Positions 35,464 to 44,005 of a stretch of DNA of 64,000 nt are shown here, piece after piece (position 1 is the first letter of the stretch; each line of letters opens with the position of its first letter). A program made the position numbers and the translations under genes. The stretch covers positions 609,033 through 673,032 of the forward strand of contig NZ_CCXK01000016.1 in assembly GCF_000821305.1 (NCBI RefSeq), written 5' to 3'. The notes beneath the pieces are model-generated. The model was given only the letters and a program-made list of their open reading frames with translations. It made no database searches and was not told where the DNA came from. The stretch is from Clostridium culturomicium. Lineage in GTDB: Bacteria > Bacillota > Clostridia > Clostridiales > Clostridiaceae.

Positions 35464-35634
35464 ATGGCTTATAAAATAGCAGATACTTGTATCTCTTGTG
35501 GTGCTTGCGAGGCTGAATGTCCAGTTAGCTGCATATCAGCAGGAGATGGAATATACGTTATAGATGCAGATGCTTGCATCGAGTGTGGTGCTTGCGCTAG
35601 CGTTTGCCCAGTAGGAGCTCCAGATCAAGAGTAA
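35464..35634 (+). CDS. 2[4Fe-4S] ferredoxin
   Basis: This is the classic clostridial 8Fe-8S ferredoxin of 56 residues, with two CxxCxxCxxxCP cluster motifs: CISCGACEAECP and CIECGACASVCP. It carries electrons at low potential between enzymes such as pyruvate:ferredoxin oxidoreductase and hydrogenase. The frame runs from 35374, but AAAGGGGGTC and the standard MAYKIADTC start fix the ATG at 35464. Monocistronic. Confidence 0.97.
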   Translation: MAYKIADTCISCGACEAECPVSCISAGDGIYVIDADACIECGACASVCPVGAPDQE

Positions 35635-35646
35635 TTTTGATCATTT

Positions 35647-35680
35647 AAATAGGTGTACAAACTGTACACCTATTTTTTTA
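35647..35680 (+). terminator. Terminator after ferredoxin
   Basis: AAATAGGTGTAC and GTACACCTATTT form a perfect 12-bp stem with a 5-base loop, ending in seven Ts. Confidence 0.92.
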
Positions 35681-35873
35681 CTTTAAATTAGATATTGTTT
35701 ACATTGATTCACTTACTTCCTATACAGTTGCACAATATGATACAATTCATATAATATTAAAATTTTATAAATTAATATCTATTAAATAAACTCTAACGAT
35801 AATATTACATATTTTGAGTATCACTCAAGGAAACTCCTTCCCATATTTATTGAAAGGAGTAAATTTTCATTAG

Positions 35874-35953
35874 CCAAATCAAATATGCACAAGTGGAACC
35901 TCCACTAACAAAATTAAAGATTTGGAATGTCACACCTAGATGCTCATTTAAGG
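35874..35953 (+). repeat. Dispersed AAAGATTTGG element, copy B (asnA leader)
   Basis: CCAAATC (35874-35880) pairs with GATTTGG (35919-35925), enclosing a small hairpin AGTGG-AACCT-CCACT. The core AAAGATTTGGAATGTCA is at 35916-35932 and the element ends in CTCATTTAAGGAGG, the ribosome-binding site of asnA. The rest of 35681-35873 is AT-rich with no gene. Confidence 0.6.
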
Positions 35954-35963
35954 AGGTTTTTAC

Positions 35964-36977
35964 ATGAATATCAATGGCATACTTATCCCCCAAAATTACC
36001 AGAGCCAAAGTACATTAATTCAAACAGAGATTCACATTAAAGAAATTAAGGACTTTTTTGAAAAAAACTTATCAGAAAAACTAAATCTAGTAAGAGTATC
36101 AGCTCCTCTATTTGTTGAAAAATCAACAGGTTTAAATGATAATTTAAATGGAACTGAACGCCCTGTATCCTTTGACGTTTTAGCAACCGGCGAAGATGTG
36201 GAAATAGTCCACTCCTTAGCAAAATGGAAAAGATTTAGCTTACATCGCTACGGTTTCTCAACCGGCACAGGTCTATATACTGATATGAACGCCATAAGAA
36301 GAGATGAAGAAATGGATAATCTTCATTCAATCTATGTAGACCAATGGGACTGGGAAAAAATTATAGATAAAAAAGATAGAACTCTAGAGACTCTTATGAG
36401 TATCGTTAACTCTATTTATGAAGTGTTTAAGGAAACTGAACTTTTCGTCAATTCCTCCTTAATTCAAACAGGACATAAATTACCAAAGAACATAACCTTT
36501 ATTACTGCACAAGAGTTAGAAGATAAGTATCCAAACTTAACTCCTAAAGAGAGAGAAGATGCAGCCTGTAAAGAATATGGAGCTATCTTCTTAATGCAAA
36601 TTGGAAATACTTTGAAATCTGGAGAAAAGCATGATGGACGAAGCCCTGATTATGATGACTGGAACTTAAACGGAGATATTATTTTCTGGTATCCACTTTT
36701 AGATAGATCAATAGAGCTTTCTTCCATGGGAATACGTGTTGATGCTAAAGCTTTAGATAAACAGCTTACTACAGCTAATGCTGATGACAGAAGAAGCTAC
36801 CCTTTCCACAAAGCTGTTCTTAACGACGAGCTTCCATATACTATTGGTGGAGGTATAGGTCAATCAAGAATATGCATGTACTTCTTAAACAAAGCACATA
36901 TCGGTGAGGTTCAAGCCTCCTATTGGGATGAAAAAAATTTAGAAACCTGTAAAGAATTTAATATAAAATTATTATAA
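35964..36977 (+). CDS. asnA: Aspartate-ammonia ligase
   Basis: AsnA makes asparagine from aspartate, ammonia and ATP and is structurally a class II aminoacyl-tRNA-synthetase relative. The 337-residue protein has the family blocks RVSAPLFVEKSTGLNDNLNG near 45, YVDQWDWEK near 125, EYGAIFLMQIGN near 205, GIRVDA near 260 and GGGIGQSRICMYFL near 303. Full length. AAGGAGGTTTTTAC precedes the ATG and is part of the dispersed element upstream. Monocistronic. Confidence 0.96.
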   Translation: MNINGILIPQNYQSQSTLIQTEIHIKEIKDFFEKNLSEKLNLVRVSAPLFVEKSTGLNDNLNGTERPVSFDVLATGEDVEIVHSLAKWKRFSLHRYGFSTGTGLYTDMNAIRRDEEMDNLHSIYVDQWDWEKIIDKKDRTLETLMSIVNSIYEVFKETELFVNSSLIQTGHKLPKNITFITAQELEDKYPNLTPKEREDAACKEYGAIFLMQIGNTLKSGEKHDGRSPDYDDWNLNGDIIFWYPLLDRSIELSSMGIRVDAKALDKQLTTANADDRRSYPFHKAVLNDELPYTIGGGIGQSRICMYFLNKAHIGEVQASYWDEKNLETCKEFNIKLL

Positions 36978-36990
36978 AATAAAGCATTAT

Positions 36991-37030
36991 AAAAGCAGAG
37001 AAATCCAGTATACCTGACTTCTCTGCTTTT
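36991..37030. terminator. Bidirectional terminator
   Basis: AAAAGCAGAGAA pairs with TTCTCTGCTTTT around a 16-base loop, between convergent asnA and the YitT gene. Confidence 0.8.
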
Positions 37031-37037
37031 GTTGTGC

Positions 37038-37889
37038 TTATTCAATTATACTATTAAAACCTTCGCCTAAAACCTCATGAACATTATGAGTAATTATAAA
37101 TGCCTCTGGATCGTTTGTTTTTAAAAAGGATCTTAATTTGAGAAATTCCTTTTTACCCATAACTGTTACAATAACATCCTTTTCATTTTGGTCGTAGGCT
37201 CCAACAGCTCTATAAATAGTTGCACTTCTTTCAAGCTCATTCAATATGAACTTTTGAACTTCATTAGATTTTCTGCTTATAATTTCAACTCTTTTTATAA
37301 TATTAAATCCATCAATTATAAAATCAATAACATATCCATTCATTATTACACCTAAAATTGCGTAAAGCCCTGTTGTTGGACCAAAGGCAACTAATGCCAT
37401 CATTGTAACAATAAAGTCAATAATAAGAAGACCTTTCCCAATTTCAATATGAAAATATTTATTTAATATTTTAGCAGGTATATCAGTTCCTCCGGTAGCT
37501 GCACCATGATTAAAAACAATAGCCATTCCAAATGCTGAAAGAAGTATACCAAAAATTAAACTTATAAGTATATCCTGAGAAATAGGCTGAGATAATGGTA
37601 CAAGCCATTGTAATATTGAAATTGTTGTTGAAAGCATCAAACTTGAATAAATAGTCTTAATCCCAAAGGATTTTCCAATAAAAATAAAACCTATTATGAA
37701 AAAGAATATATCCCCTATAATCATAATTATCCCTACATTTAGTGCCGGTACATAATTGTTTATTACCATTGCTAAGCCTGATAGACCTCCAGCTGCAAGA
37801 TTATGGGGAACTAAGAAGAAGTTAATTCCACAGGCAATAAACCATACCCCTAAAGTTATAATAAAATATTCCTTAACTACCTTTTTCAA
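37038..37889 (-). CDS. YitT-family membrane protein (DUF161/DUF2179)
   Basis: This 283-residue protein has about five to six helices with the repeated YitT motifs NLAAGGLSGLAMVIN near 30 and GAATGGTDIPAKIL near 129, and a C-terminal cytoplasmic DUF2179 domain (about 195-280, ISRKSNEVQKFIL). Function is not established for the family. The start is TTG, seven bases after GGAGG. Confidence 0.88.
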   Translation of the reverse strand: MKKVVKEYFIITLGVWFIACGINFFLVPHNLAAGGLSGLAMVINNYVPALNVGIIMIIGDIFFFIIGFIFIGKSFGIKTIYSSLMLSTTISILQWLVPLSQPISQDILISLIFGILLSAFGMAIVFNHGAATGGTDIPAKILNKYFHIEIGKGLLIIDFIVTMMALVAFGPTTGLYAILGVIMNGYVIDFIIDGFNIIKRVEIISRKSNEVQKFILNELERSATIYRAVGAYDQNEKDVIVTVMGKKEFLKLRSFLKTNDPEAFIITHNVHEVLGEGFNSIIE

Positions 37890-38032
37890 ATCAAATCCTC
37901 CTTACATATAATTCTAAACAGCACTCTTAAATTCATGGAGATTACATACATATCTTAACATATAAACAAATATTTTATAATAAAATTCACTATAATTTTT
38001 AAAATATAGCTTTCCCCTTATTTATAAAATTA

Positions 38033-38067
38033 TAAAAAAGTCATCTAGATTTCTCCTAGATGACTTT
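38033..38067 (-). terminator. Terminator after the DUF1540 gene
   Basis: On the minus strand AAAGTCATCTAG pairs with CTAGATGACTTT, followed by TTTATAATTTT. A nearby pair of TTTAATTGTATAA direct repeats has no evident role. Confidence 0.7.
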
Positions 38068-38143
38068 AATTGTATAATTTAATTGTATAATTTAATTATT
38101 TAATTTAAATTTTCGGTAATACAATCCTACAAATAATAATTAA

Positions 38144-38455
38144 TTATTTACAACAGAAAGATGAACATTGAGTTTCTTGACAATTACATGCATGATCTCC
38201 ACAAATAAAAACTTCATCTGCTTGACATGTACAACTATGATTATGTACGCAGTTAGTAGCTTCACAACCTATATCCATACTATATACAGGCTCTTTAGAA
38301 TAATTTGTCATTGCTCCATCACTCTCTACAAAACTAATGCAACAAGTAGAACTATCTTTAGTAGCAGATTTTCCACCTACAGCGATTCCATTAAGGCAAC
38401 AGTTATAATCTTTATTATGTGTACATGAACATGCATCACATTTTAAATTTGGCAT
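38144..38455 (-). CDS. DUF1540 cysteine-rich protein
   Basis: This 103-residue protein holds two DUF1540 modules, each a run of Cys/His residues: CDACSCTHNKDYNCCLNGIA at the start and CEATNCVHNHSCTCQADEV in the second half, probably binding zinc. Sixteen or so cysteines in total. DUF1540 proteins are common in spore-forming clostridia and their function is unknown. GGAGGAAAATAT precedes the ATG. It is divergent from splB, another sporulation-related gene. Confidence 0.9.
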   Translation of the reverse strand: MPNLKCDACSCTHNKDYNCCLNGIAVGGKSATKDSSTCCISFVESDGAMTNYSKEPVYSMDIGCEATNCVHNHSCTCQADEVFICGDHACNCQETQCSSFCCK

Positions 38456-38506
38456 ATATTTTCCTCCTTCGAACTTCTCTTCAAATTAGTTTACCCACAT
38501 ATTGTT

Positions 38507-38537
38507 TGTATCATTTAAATTTTTATTCCTTATACTA
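38507..38537 (+). promoter_or_regulatory. Putative forespore (sigma-G-type) promoter of splB
   Basis: TGTATC (38507-38512) and TATACTA (38531-38537), 18 bp apart, resemble the sigma-G/F pattern TGMATA-N17/18-CATACTA. Spore photoproduct lyase genes are sigma-G-controlled in Bacillus, which supports the reading. Confidence 0.4.
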
Positions 38538-38596
38538 AGTGATTCCATTTGTATATTTAAAATTTACAAAGCAAAAATAATACTAACTAATTATCA

Positions 38597-38656
38597 AAGG
38601 AGGTGAAAGTTAGTAAGAAGTAATTAAGAAGTTAAAACTATAAAAATTCTTACTAA
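38597..38656 (+). promoter_or_regulatory. SD and intervening hairpin in the splB leader
   Basis: AAGGAGGTGA (38597-38606) is a near-perfect SD, but it lies 58 bases before the ATG and no start codon follows it at normal distance. TTAGTAAGAA (38610-38619) and TTCTTACTAA (38647-38656) form a perfect 10-bp stem around a 27-base loop. Folded, the SD ends 11 bases from the ATG. This copies the nrdJ layout. Confidence 0.6.
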
Positions 38657-38664
38657 ACTACTTA

Positions 38665-39687
38665 ATGTTCATTCCAAGAAGAATAATTTTTGAAAAAGGT
38701 GCTTTAGATTACCCTATTGCTAAGAATATCTATAACACTTTTAAGGACAATAAATCTGTGCAGATTATAAAACTTACCTCTAACAAAATTAAAGATAAAA
38801 TCCCTGGTGATAATTTATATGACTTTTATAGAGAAGGTAAAAATACTTTAGCAGTGGGTATTAAAAAGGGAGGCAAATTTCAATCCTGCAAACCTTCTGC
38901 TAACTGGCAATTGCCACTACTCTCTGGCTGTATCGGCCACTGCCAATATTGCTATCTAAATACTAATTTAGGCGATAAACCTTACATTAAGGTTAATGTA
39001 AATGAAGACGACATTCTTGATCAGGCGCAAAATTATATTAATGAAAGACTTCCTGATATAACAGTCTTTGAAGGCTCTGCAACCTCTGACCCTATTCCTG
39101 TAGAACCTTATACTAACAGCCTTAAAACAGCTATTGAATTCTTTGGAAGAAGTGAAAAAGGGCGATTCCGCTTTGTCACAAAATATACTGATGTTGACTC
39201 TCTCCTTGATGCAGTCCATAATGGTCACACTGAAGTTCGCTTTACAATTAACACCTCTCATGTAATAGATAACTTTGAAAACAGAACTGCATCGAGAGAT
39301 ATGAGAATTGAAGCTGCTGCTAAGGTTGCTGGTGCTGGATATCCTTTGGGCTTCTTAATTGCACCTGTATTTCTTTACGATAATTGGAAAGAAGATTATA
39401 AATCTCTCCTTATTTCCTTAAAGGAAAAGCTTCCTGAAAATCTTGTTCGTCCTGTTACCTTTGAAGTAATTTCTCACAGATACACCAGCCGGGCTAAATC
39501 CATCATCGATGAAGTTTTCCCTGAAAATACTCTTCCAATGAAGGATGAGGACAGAAAGTTTAAATATGGACAATTCGGCTATGGTAAGTTTGTTTACACC
39601 AAGGAGCAACTAGCTGAAATGAAGGAATTCTTCACCCGGGCAATTGAAGAAATTCTCCCCGATGCTGGAATAAAATATATCATTTAA
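38665..39687 (+). CDS. splB: Spore photoproduct lyase-like radical SAM protein
   Basis: SplB splits the spore photoproduct thymine dimer in germinating spores by radical SAM chemistry. The 340-residue protein has the cluster motif CIGHCQYC (Cys89, Cys93, Cys96) and tyrosines 95 and 97, matching B. subtilis Cys91, Cys95, Cys98, Tyr97 and Tyr99 at a constant offset of two. B. subtilis Cys141, the hydrogen-atom donor that closes the reaction, would fall at residue 139, which is Ala (FEGSATSDP). The rest, including SLKTAIEFFG and TINTSHVI, is family-typical. It may use another donor, or be a paralogue with altered activity. Confidence 0.88.
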   Translation: MFIPRRIIFEKGALDYPIAKNIYNTFKDNKSVQIIKLTSNKIKDKIPGDNLYDFYREGKNTLAVGIKKGGKFQSCKPSANWQLPLLSGCIGHCQYCYLNTNLGDKPYIKVNVNEDDILDQAQNYINERLPDITVFEGSATSDPIPVEPYTNSLKTAIEFFGRSEKGRFRFVTKYTDVDSLLDAVHNGHTEVRFTINTSHVIDNFENRTASRDMRIEAAAKVAGAGYPLGFLIAPVFLYDNWKEDYKSLLISLKEKLPENLVRPVTFEVISHRYTSRAKSIIDEVFPENTLPMKDEDRKFKYGQFGYGKFVYTKEQLAEMKEFFTRAIEEILPDAGIKYII

Positions 39688-39691
39688 AAAC

Positions 39692-39721
39692 AAAGAGGAG
39701 GTATACTTCACCTCCTCTTTT
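39692..39721. terminator. Terminator after splB
   Basis: AAAGAGGAGGT pairs with ACCTCCTCTTT around a short loop, then Ts, between convergent splB and the HAD gene. Confidence 0.88.
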
Positions 39722-39733
39722 CAACTCAATAAC

Positions 39734-40204
39734 CTATCCTCTTAATGTAGCAATAATTCTACTCTCATTTAGAAATAAATCTAATGCATCTTCTATTGAT
39801 TTACAAACTATATCAGCATTTCTCAGAGCAACTGGCGAACATCCTTCATTGCCTAATATAACTATTGATAAAGCACTTTCCTCAAACATTAAGGCATCAT
39901 TAAAGCCATTTCCAATAGCAGCACATAGCTTTCCATCTAATTCTTCTGCAATTTTCCTTTTAGCAAATCTGGCTTCTCCATTATTAAACACCTTAATCTG
40001 AAGAGGTAAGCTCTCACACTCCTCAGCTACAGTTCCATGGGTATCTGCTGTTAACACAAATATATTTATCCCAGATTCCTTAATTAATTTTAATCTCTTT
40101 TCTACTCCCTTAATTAATTTTCCATCCAAAGCTATTGTTCCATTATAATCTAATAATAAATTTTTAATGTTTAAATCAAACCTTCCGGGAATACTAATCT
40201 TCAT
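39734..40204 (-). CDS. HAD-superfamily protein resembling a soluble P-type ATPase domain
   Basis: This 156-residue protein carries the HAD motifs LLLDYNGTIALDG near residue 17, LTADTHGT near 51 and GNGFNDALMFEESALSI near 98. It corresponds to the cytosolic P-domain of P-type ATPases without any membrane part (the COG4087 group). Its substrate is unknown. The second motif-I Asp is Asn (DYNGT), as I recall for this group. AAGGAGGATAATC precedes the ATG. It stands alone between splB and pstS. Confidence 0.85.
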   Translation of the reverse strand: MKISIPGRFDLNIKNLLLDYNGTIALDGKLIKGVEKRLKLIKESGINIFVLTADTHGTVAEECESLPLQIKVFNNGEARFAKRKIAEELDGKLCAAIGNGFNDALMFEESALSIVILGNEGCSPVALRNADIVCKSIEDALDLFLNESRIIATLRG

Positions 40205-40294
40205 GATTATCCTCCTTAGTATCAGTTATTACAAATTCAAATAGATAAAGCATATCTATTATATGTATAAATATATATTTAATTACAATTTATA

Positions 40295-40308
40295 ATATCA
40301 TATGATAT
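40295..40308. promoter_or_regulatory. 14-bp perfect palindrome upstream of pstS
   Basis: ATATCATATGATAT lies 58 bp before the pstS start. It could bind a dimeric regulator, but its AT-rich composition makes chance likely. No recognisable Pho box is seen in the 160-bp gap. Confidence 0.25.
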
Positions 40309-40366
40309 ATATGGATATAAGGTCAATATTAAATATACGACATTGACGAATTTAGGGGGATTTAAA

Positions 40367-41314
40367 ATGAATAGTAAAAAATTGTTAGCTTTATTACTTG
40401 CTATGTCAATTTCAGTTTTAGCTGTTGGTTGCAGCACTAAGGGTTCTACAGATGAAGAAACTGATGGCTCTAATAATACAGCTTCTTCTAAAGTTCAAGG
40501 TGAAAAAGAAGAGGTTGGACAAGTAATTCTGGCTGGTTCATCAACTTTAGCACCTGTTATAAATGAAATAATCGCAGATTTCACAGAAACTAATAACAAA
40601 TGGAGTAACATAAGTGATGCATATGGAGATGAAAGTATAGATATAGTTGTTGCTGAAGGTGGTTCAGGCGCTGGTATTAAAGGCTTACTTGAAGATACTG
40701 CAAACTTTGGACTAGTTTCAAGACCTGTGACTGACGAAGAAAAGGCTTCTATAGAAGGCTACTCTGAGTATGACCTTGGAACAGACGCCTTAACTATTTC
40801 AATTAATCCAGAAAATGAATTGTTGAAATACAAAAAAGATGGCTTAACAACTGAAGAACTTGCAAAAATCTTCTCCGGAGAATATGCTTACTGGGATGAT
40901 GTGGACAGTAACCTTCCTCACGAAGAAATCGTAGTTGTTACAAGAGATATCAGTGGTGGAGCACACCAAGTATTCCAAGAAAAAGTTATGGGTGATACTG
41001 AAGTAAGTCCTAATGTAATCCAAGCTTCCTCTATGGGTGCTTTAGTTACAAAAATAATAGAAAACAAAAACGCTATAGGTTATGCTTCCTTTGGAGTTGT
41101 TAATCAAAACTTAGGAAAGGTTACTCCTTTAAATATTGATGGTATTGAGCCAACTTCAGAGAACATCTTAAGTGGAAGTTATAAAATATCAAGACCGCTT
41201 CTTGTTATTGCAAAGGGTGAATTATCTGAAGCAGAGCAAGCATTTATCGATGCTTGCACATCATCAAATGGAATGAAAGTTATTGAAGAATTAGGCTTCG
41301 TTCCTGCAAAATAA
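40367..41314 (+). CDS. pstS: Phosphate ABC transporter substrate-binding lipoprotein
   Basis: PstS captures inorganic phosphate outside the membrane. The 315-residue protein has a lipoprotein signal with lipobox AVGC near residue 22, LAGSSTLAPV near 57 and EGGSGAGIKGLL near 103, which contain the phosphate-binding Ser residues. TRDISGGAHQVF and IGYASFG further on complete the fold. The frame opens at 40343, but TTAGGGGGATTTAAA precedes the ATG at 40367. First gene of pstSCAB. Confidence 0.95.
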   Translation: MNSKKLLALLLAMSISVLAVGCSTKGSTDEETDGSNNTASSKVQGEKEEVGQVILAGSSTLAPVINEIIADFTETNNKWSNISDAYGDESIDIVVAEGGSGAGIKGLLEDTANFGLVSRPVTDEEKASIEGYSEYDLGTDALTISINPENELLKYKKDGLTTEELAKIFSGEYAYWDDVDSNLPHEEIVVVTRDISGGAHQVFQEKVMGDTEVSPNVIQASSMGALVTKIIENKNAIGYASFGVVNQNLGKVTPLNIDGIEPTSENILSGSYKISRPLLVIAKGELSEAEQAFIDACTSSNGMKVIEELGFVPAK

Positions 41315-41321
41315 AATTTTA

Positions 41322-41347
41322 GGCGCTGTAGATAATTTTACAGCGCC
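41322..41347 (+). other. Intercistronic hairpin between pstS and pstC
   Basis: GGCGCTGTA and TACAGCGCC form a perfect 9-bp, GC-rich stem eight bases after pstS, with no T-run after it. It is more likely an mRNA-stabilising or processing hairpin than a full terminator, which would keep pstS levels above those of pstCAB. Confidence 0.6.
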
Positions 41348-41381
41348 ATTACCTTTATATAAACCTTTTGGAGGTTATACA

Positions 41382-42263
41382 ATGCATAAATTTTATAAGA
41401 GTCTAGATTTTATTTTCACAAATTTTTTAAGAATAATGAGCGTTTTAACATTATTACTTTTAGCTTCTATAATAATCTTAATCTCTAAAGAAAGCATGTT
41501 GCTTTTTAAGGAGTACTCCTTTTTAGATTTTGTTACTACCGCAAAATGGAACCCCTTAAGTAAAACGCCTTCTTTTGGAATACTTCCAATGATTTTAAGC
41601 ACACTTTATACTTCTGTTGTTGCCTTAATTATTGCACTTCCATTAGGTGTTGGCACCACTCTTTTCAGCAGTTGCATTCTTAAAGATAAATATCACAAAT
41701 ACATAATTCCATTGCTTAACTTGTTAGCTGGTATACCTTCAGTAGTATATGGTTTCTTTGGACTTCTTGTGTTTGTAAAACTTTTTGAAACTAAATTTAG
41801 CTTTGCCACAGGAGAATGTATTTTGATTGGAGGCATAATCTTATCTATTATGATTCTTCCATACATTGTTTCAACTTGTCATGAATCCATGTTAAAAATT
41901 AAAAATTCCTTTAACATGGTATCAAATTCCTTAGGCGTTTCAAGGCTGTACATGATAAAAGCACTAGTTTTACCTAGCTCAAAGCTGGCAATTTTCACTT
42001 CAGCCAGTCTTGCATTAAGCCGTGCTGTCGGGGAAACCATGGCAGTCATGATGGTAATTGGAAACTCCCCTATAATACCAAAGCTTTTATCCCGTGGTGA
42101 AACTCTTTCAGGCTTAATAGCCCTTGAAATGGGTGCTGCTGAACTTGGAAGTACTCATTATCATGCTTTATATGCTGCGGGATTTATTCTTATACTAATG
42201 TTACTCCTAATCAATTTACTCTTTATGCTAATAAAAAATATCCTTGAAAAAAAATACTTATAG
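41382..42263 (+). CDS. pstC: Phosphate ABC transporter permease PstC
   Basis: This 293-residue permease has six helices and the family segments WNPLSKTPSFGILPMILSTL near 52, LAGIPSVVYGFFGL near 111 and SLALSRAVGETMAVMMVIGN near 208, which includes the coupling EAA loop. GGAGGTTATACA precedes the ATG. Forms the membrane channel with PstA. Confidence 0.95.
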   Translation: MHKFYKSLDFIFTNFLRIMSVLTLLLLASIIILISKESMLLFKEYSFLDFVTTAKWNPLSKTPSFGILPMILSTLYTSVVALIIALPLGVGTTLFSSCILKDKYHKYIIPLLNLLAGIPSVVYGFFGLLVFVKLFETKFSFATGECILIGGIILSIMILPYIVSTCHESMLKIKNSFNMVSNSLGVSRLYMIKALVLPSSKLAIFTSASLALSRAVGETMAVMMVIGNSPIIPKLLSRGETLSGLIALEMGAAELGSTHYHALYAAGFILILMLLLINLLFMLIKNILEKKYL

Positions 42264-42279
42264 TAAGCGAGGTGATTAT

Positions 42280-43101
42280 ATGAAAAAAGGTCAAATTGAT
42301 ATAAAAATTTATACTTTACTTTCTACACTAACCACTGGAATTTTAATTTTATATTTAATTGGATTTATTGTTATTAATGGTGGAAGTACAATTTCTTTAG
42401 ACTTTTTAACCTCTAAGCCTATGGGTATGCCCCTTGGCAGTAAAGGTGGCATATACCCCGCTTTAATTGGTTCTTTATACTTTGGCTTAATTGCTTTAAT
42501 TTCAGCAGGTACTTTTGCTCTATCAACCTCAATCTATATTTCATTTTTCTGTAAATCAAATACTATTAAGGGCTTTCTGCGTACAATTATAGGAATAATT
42601 GCCGGAATTCCTTCCATTGTTCTTGGTTTATTTGGCTATGGTTTCTTCGTTGTAACTATGGATTTTGGATTATCAATACTTTCAGGTGGACTTGTTCTTG
42701 GAATTATGATTTTTCCTTATATTGAAGTTCGTCTTGAAAAAAGCTTCTCGGAAATAGATAAAAATCTTTTATCTGCTTCTTATGCTTTAGGCGTAAATAA
42801 AACCTATACCTTTTTAAATATTATTCTACCAGCCACTTTTAAAGATATCTTAAGCTCTTTATGCTTAGGCTTAAGCTTGGCTCTCGGTGCTTCGGCTCCT
42901 ATATTAGTAACCGGAGCAGTAACCTATGCAAAGGTTCCAAATAGCATTATGTCTCCAGCCATGGCCTTACCCGTCCACCTATATTATTTAATAGCTGAAG
43001 GAATCTCCGTTGAAAGCGCTTATGGTACTGCCTTTGTTATGATAATAATTCTTTTTATACTTAATTCAATCCCCTTTCTATTCAGCAAGGAAAAAGTCTA
43101 A
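42280..43101 (+). CDS. pstA: Phosphate ABC transporter permease PstA
   Basis: This 273-residue permease has the segments GGIYPALIGSLYFG near 54, IAGIPSIVLGLFGYG near 104 and LCLGLSLALGASAPILVTGA near 200. The frame opens at 42244 within pstC, but AGCGAGGTGATTAT precedes the ATG at 42280. It follows pstC by 16 bp. Confidence 0.95.
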   Translation: MKKGQIDIKIYTLLSTLTTGILILYLIGFIVINGGSTISLDFLTSKPMGMPLGSKGGIYPALIGSLYFGLIALISAGTFALSTSIYISFFCKSNTIKGFLRTIIGIIAGIPSIVLGLFGYGFFVVTMDFGLSILSGGLVLGIMIFPYIEVRLEKSFSEIDKNLLSASYALGVNKTYTFLNIILPATFKDILSSLCLGLSLALGASAPILVTGAVTYAKVPNSIMSPAMALPVHLYYLIAEGISVESAYGTAFVMIIILFILNSIPFLFSKEKV

Positions 43102-43119
43102 CTTATAGGAGAAATTGAT

Positions 43120-43866
43120 ATGAATTCAATACTTAAAATAAATAATTTAAACCTTAGTTATGGCCAACAAACTGTTTTAAAAAATATAAATCTAAATATA
43201 AATAAAGGTGAAATCACTTCAATCATTGGACCCTCTGGCTGTGGAAAATCCACCTTATTAAAATGTTTAAATAATATAATTCTTGAAAATCCGGAGGCAG
43301 TTGTACAAGGATCCATAACCTTTAATGATAAAGAACTCTCTTCCTTCAACTTAGAGGACCTTCGAAAAAGTATTGGGATGGTATTTCAACAATCTACCCT
43401 ATTTCCTCTTAGTATTTACAAAAATCTTGAGTATGCTTTAAAATACTACGGAGTGAAGGCTGTTGAAAGAAAAGATATCATTGAAAACACACTTAAAATC
43501 ACTGGTTTATACGATGAACTTAATTCATTACTTAAAAAAAGTGCCTTAAAATTATCTGGAGGTCAAGCGCAACGCTTATGCATTGCACGAGCTCTCACTA
43601 TAAATCCTGAGATTCTGTTGTTAGATGAGCCATGTTCTTCTTTGGATATAATTAATACAAAGAAAATAGAAGATCTTTTGCTGTCCTTAAAGGATAAATA
43701 TACAATTATAATCGTTACTCATAACTTATCTCAAGCAAAAAGAATTTCTGACAAAACTGTTTTTATGTACGATGGAGAAGTTATTGAGGAAAATTCCACC
43801 TTTAAATTATTTAATAATCCTGAGCATTCTCTAACTTCTGATTATGTTTCTGGCAATATCGGATAA
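43120..43866 (+). CDS. pstB: Phosphate ABC transporter ATPase PstB
   Basis: The 248-residue ATPase has Walker A GPSGCGKST near residue 37, the signature KLSGGQAQRLCIARAL near 146, Walker B ILLLDEPCSSLD near 167 and the switch His in VTHNLSQA near 202. It ends the pst operon; no phoU follows, unlike many pst loci, so the regulator lies elsewhere or is absent. Confidence 0.95.
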   Translation: MNSILKINNLNLSYGQQTVLKNINLNINKGEITSIIGPSGCGKSTLLKCLNNIILENPEAVVQGSITFNDKELSSFNLEDLRKSIGMVFQQSTLFPLSIYKNLEYALKYYGVKAVERKDIIENTLKITGLYDELNSLLKKSALKLSGGQAQRLCIARALTINPEILLLDEPCSSLDIINTKKIEDLLLSLKDKYTIIIVTHNLSQAKRISDKTVFMYDGEVIEENSTFKLFNNPEHSLTSDYVSGNIG

Positions 43867-43878
43867 ACGTACATTAAC

Positions 43879-43957
43879 AAAAACAGCACTTGATAATAAT
43901 TTAAACTTTCTCTTGTCAATTCAAGATAAGTTGATTATTAATCCAAGTGCTGTTTTT
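43879..43957 (+). terminator. Long terminator hairpin after pstB
   Basis: AAAAACAGCACTTG pairs with CAAGTGCTGTTTTT over a long, partly paired 79-base hairpin (inner TAATAAT/ATTATTA), then TATTTTATT. It is unusually long for a terminator. Confidence 0.75.
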
Positions 43958-44005
43958 ATTTTATTATTTCTTTAAATAAACAAGGCTGATATCTTTTTAT
44001 ATTAC

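Noticed and set aside
35860..35963. T-box leader upstream of asnA, suggested by TGGAACC in the hairpin loop
   Set aside because: The UGGN tail would be UGGA, which pairs with a U discriminator, not the G of tRNA(Asn). No stem I or specifier loop is seen, and the bases sit in a small hairpin shared with the dispersed element.
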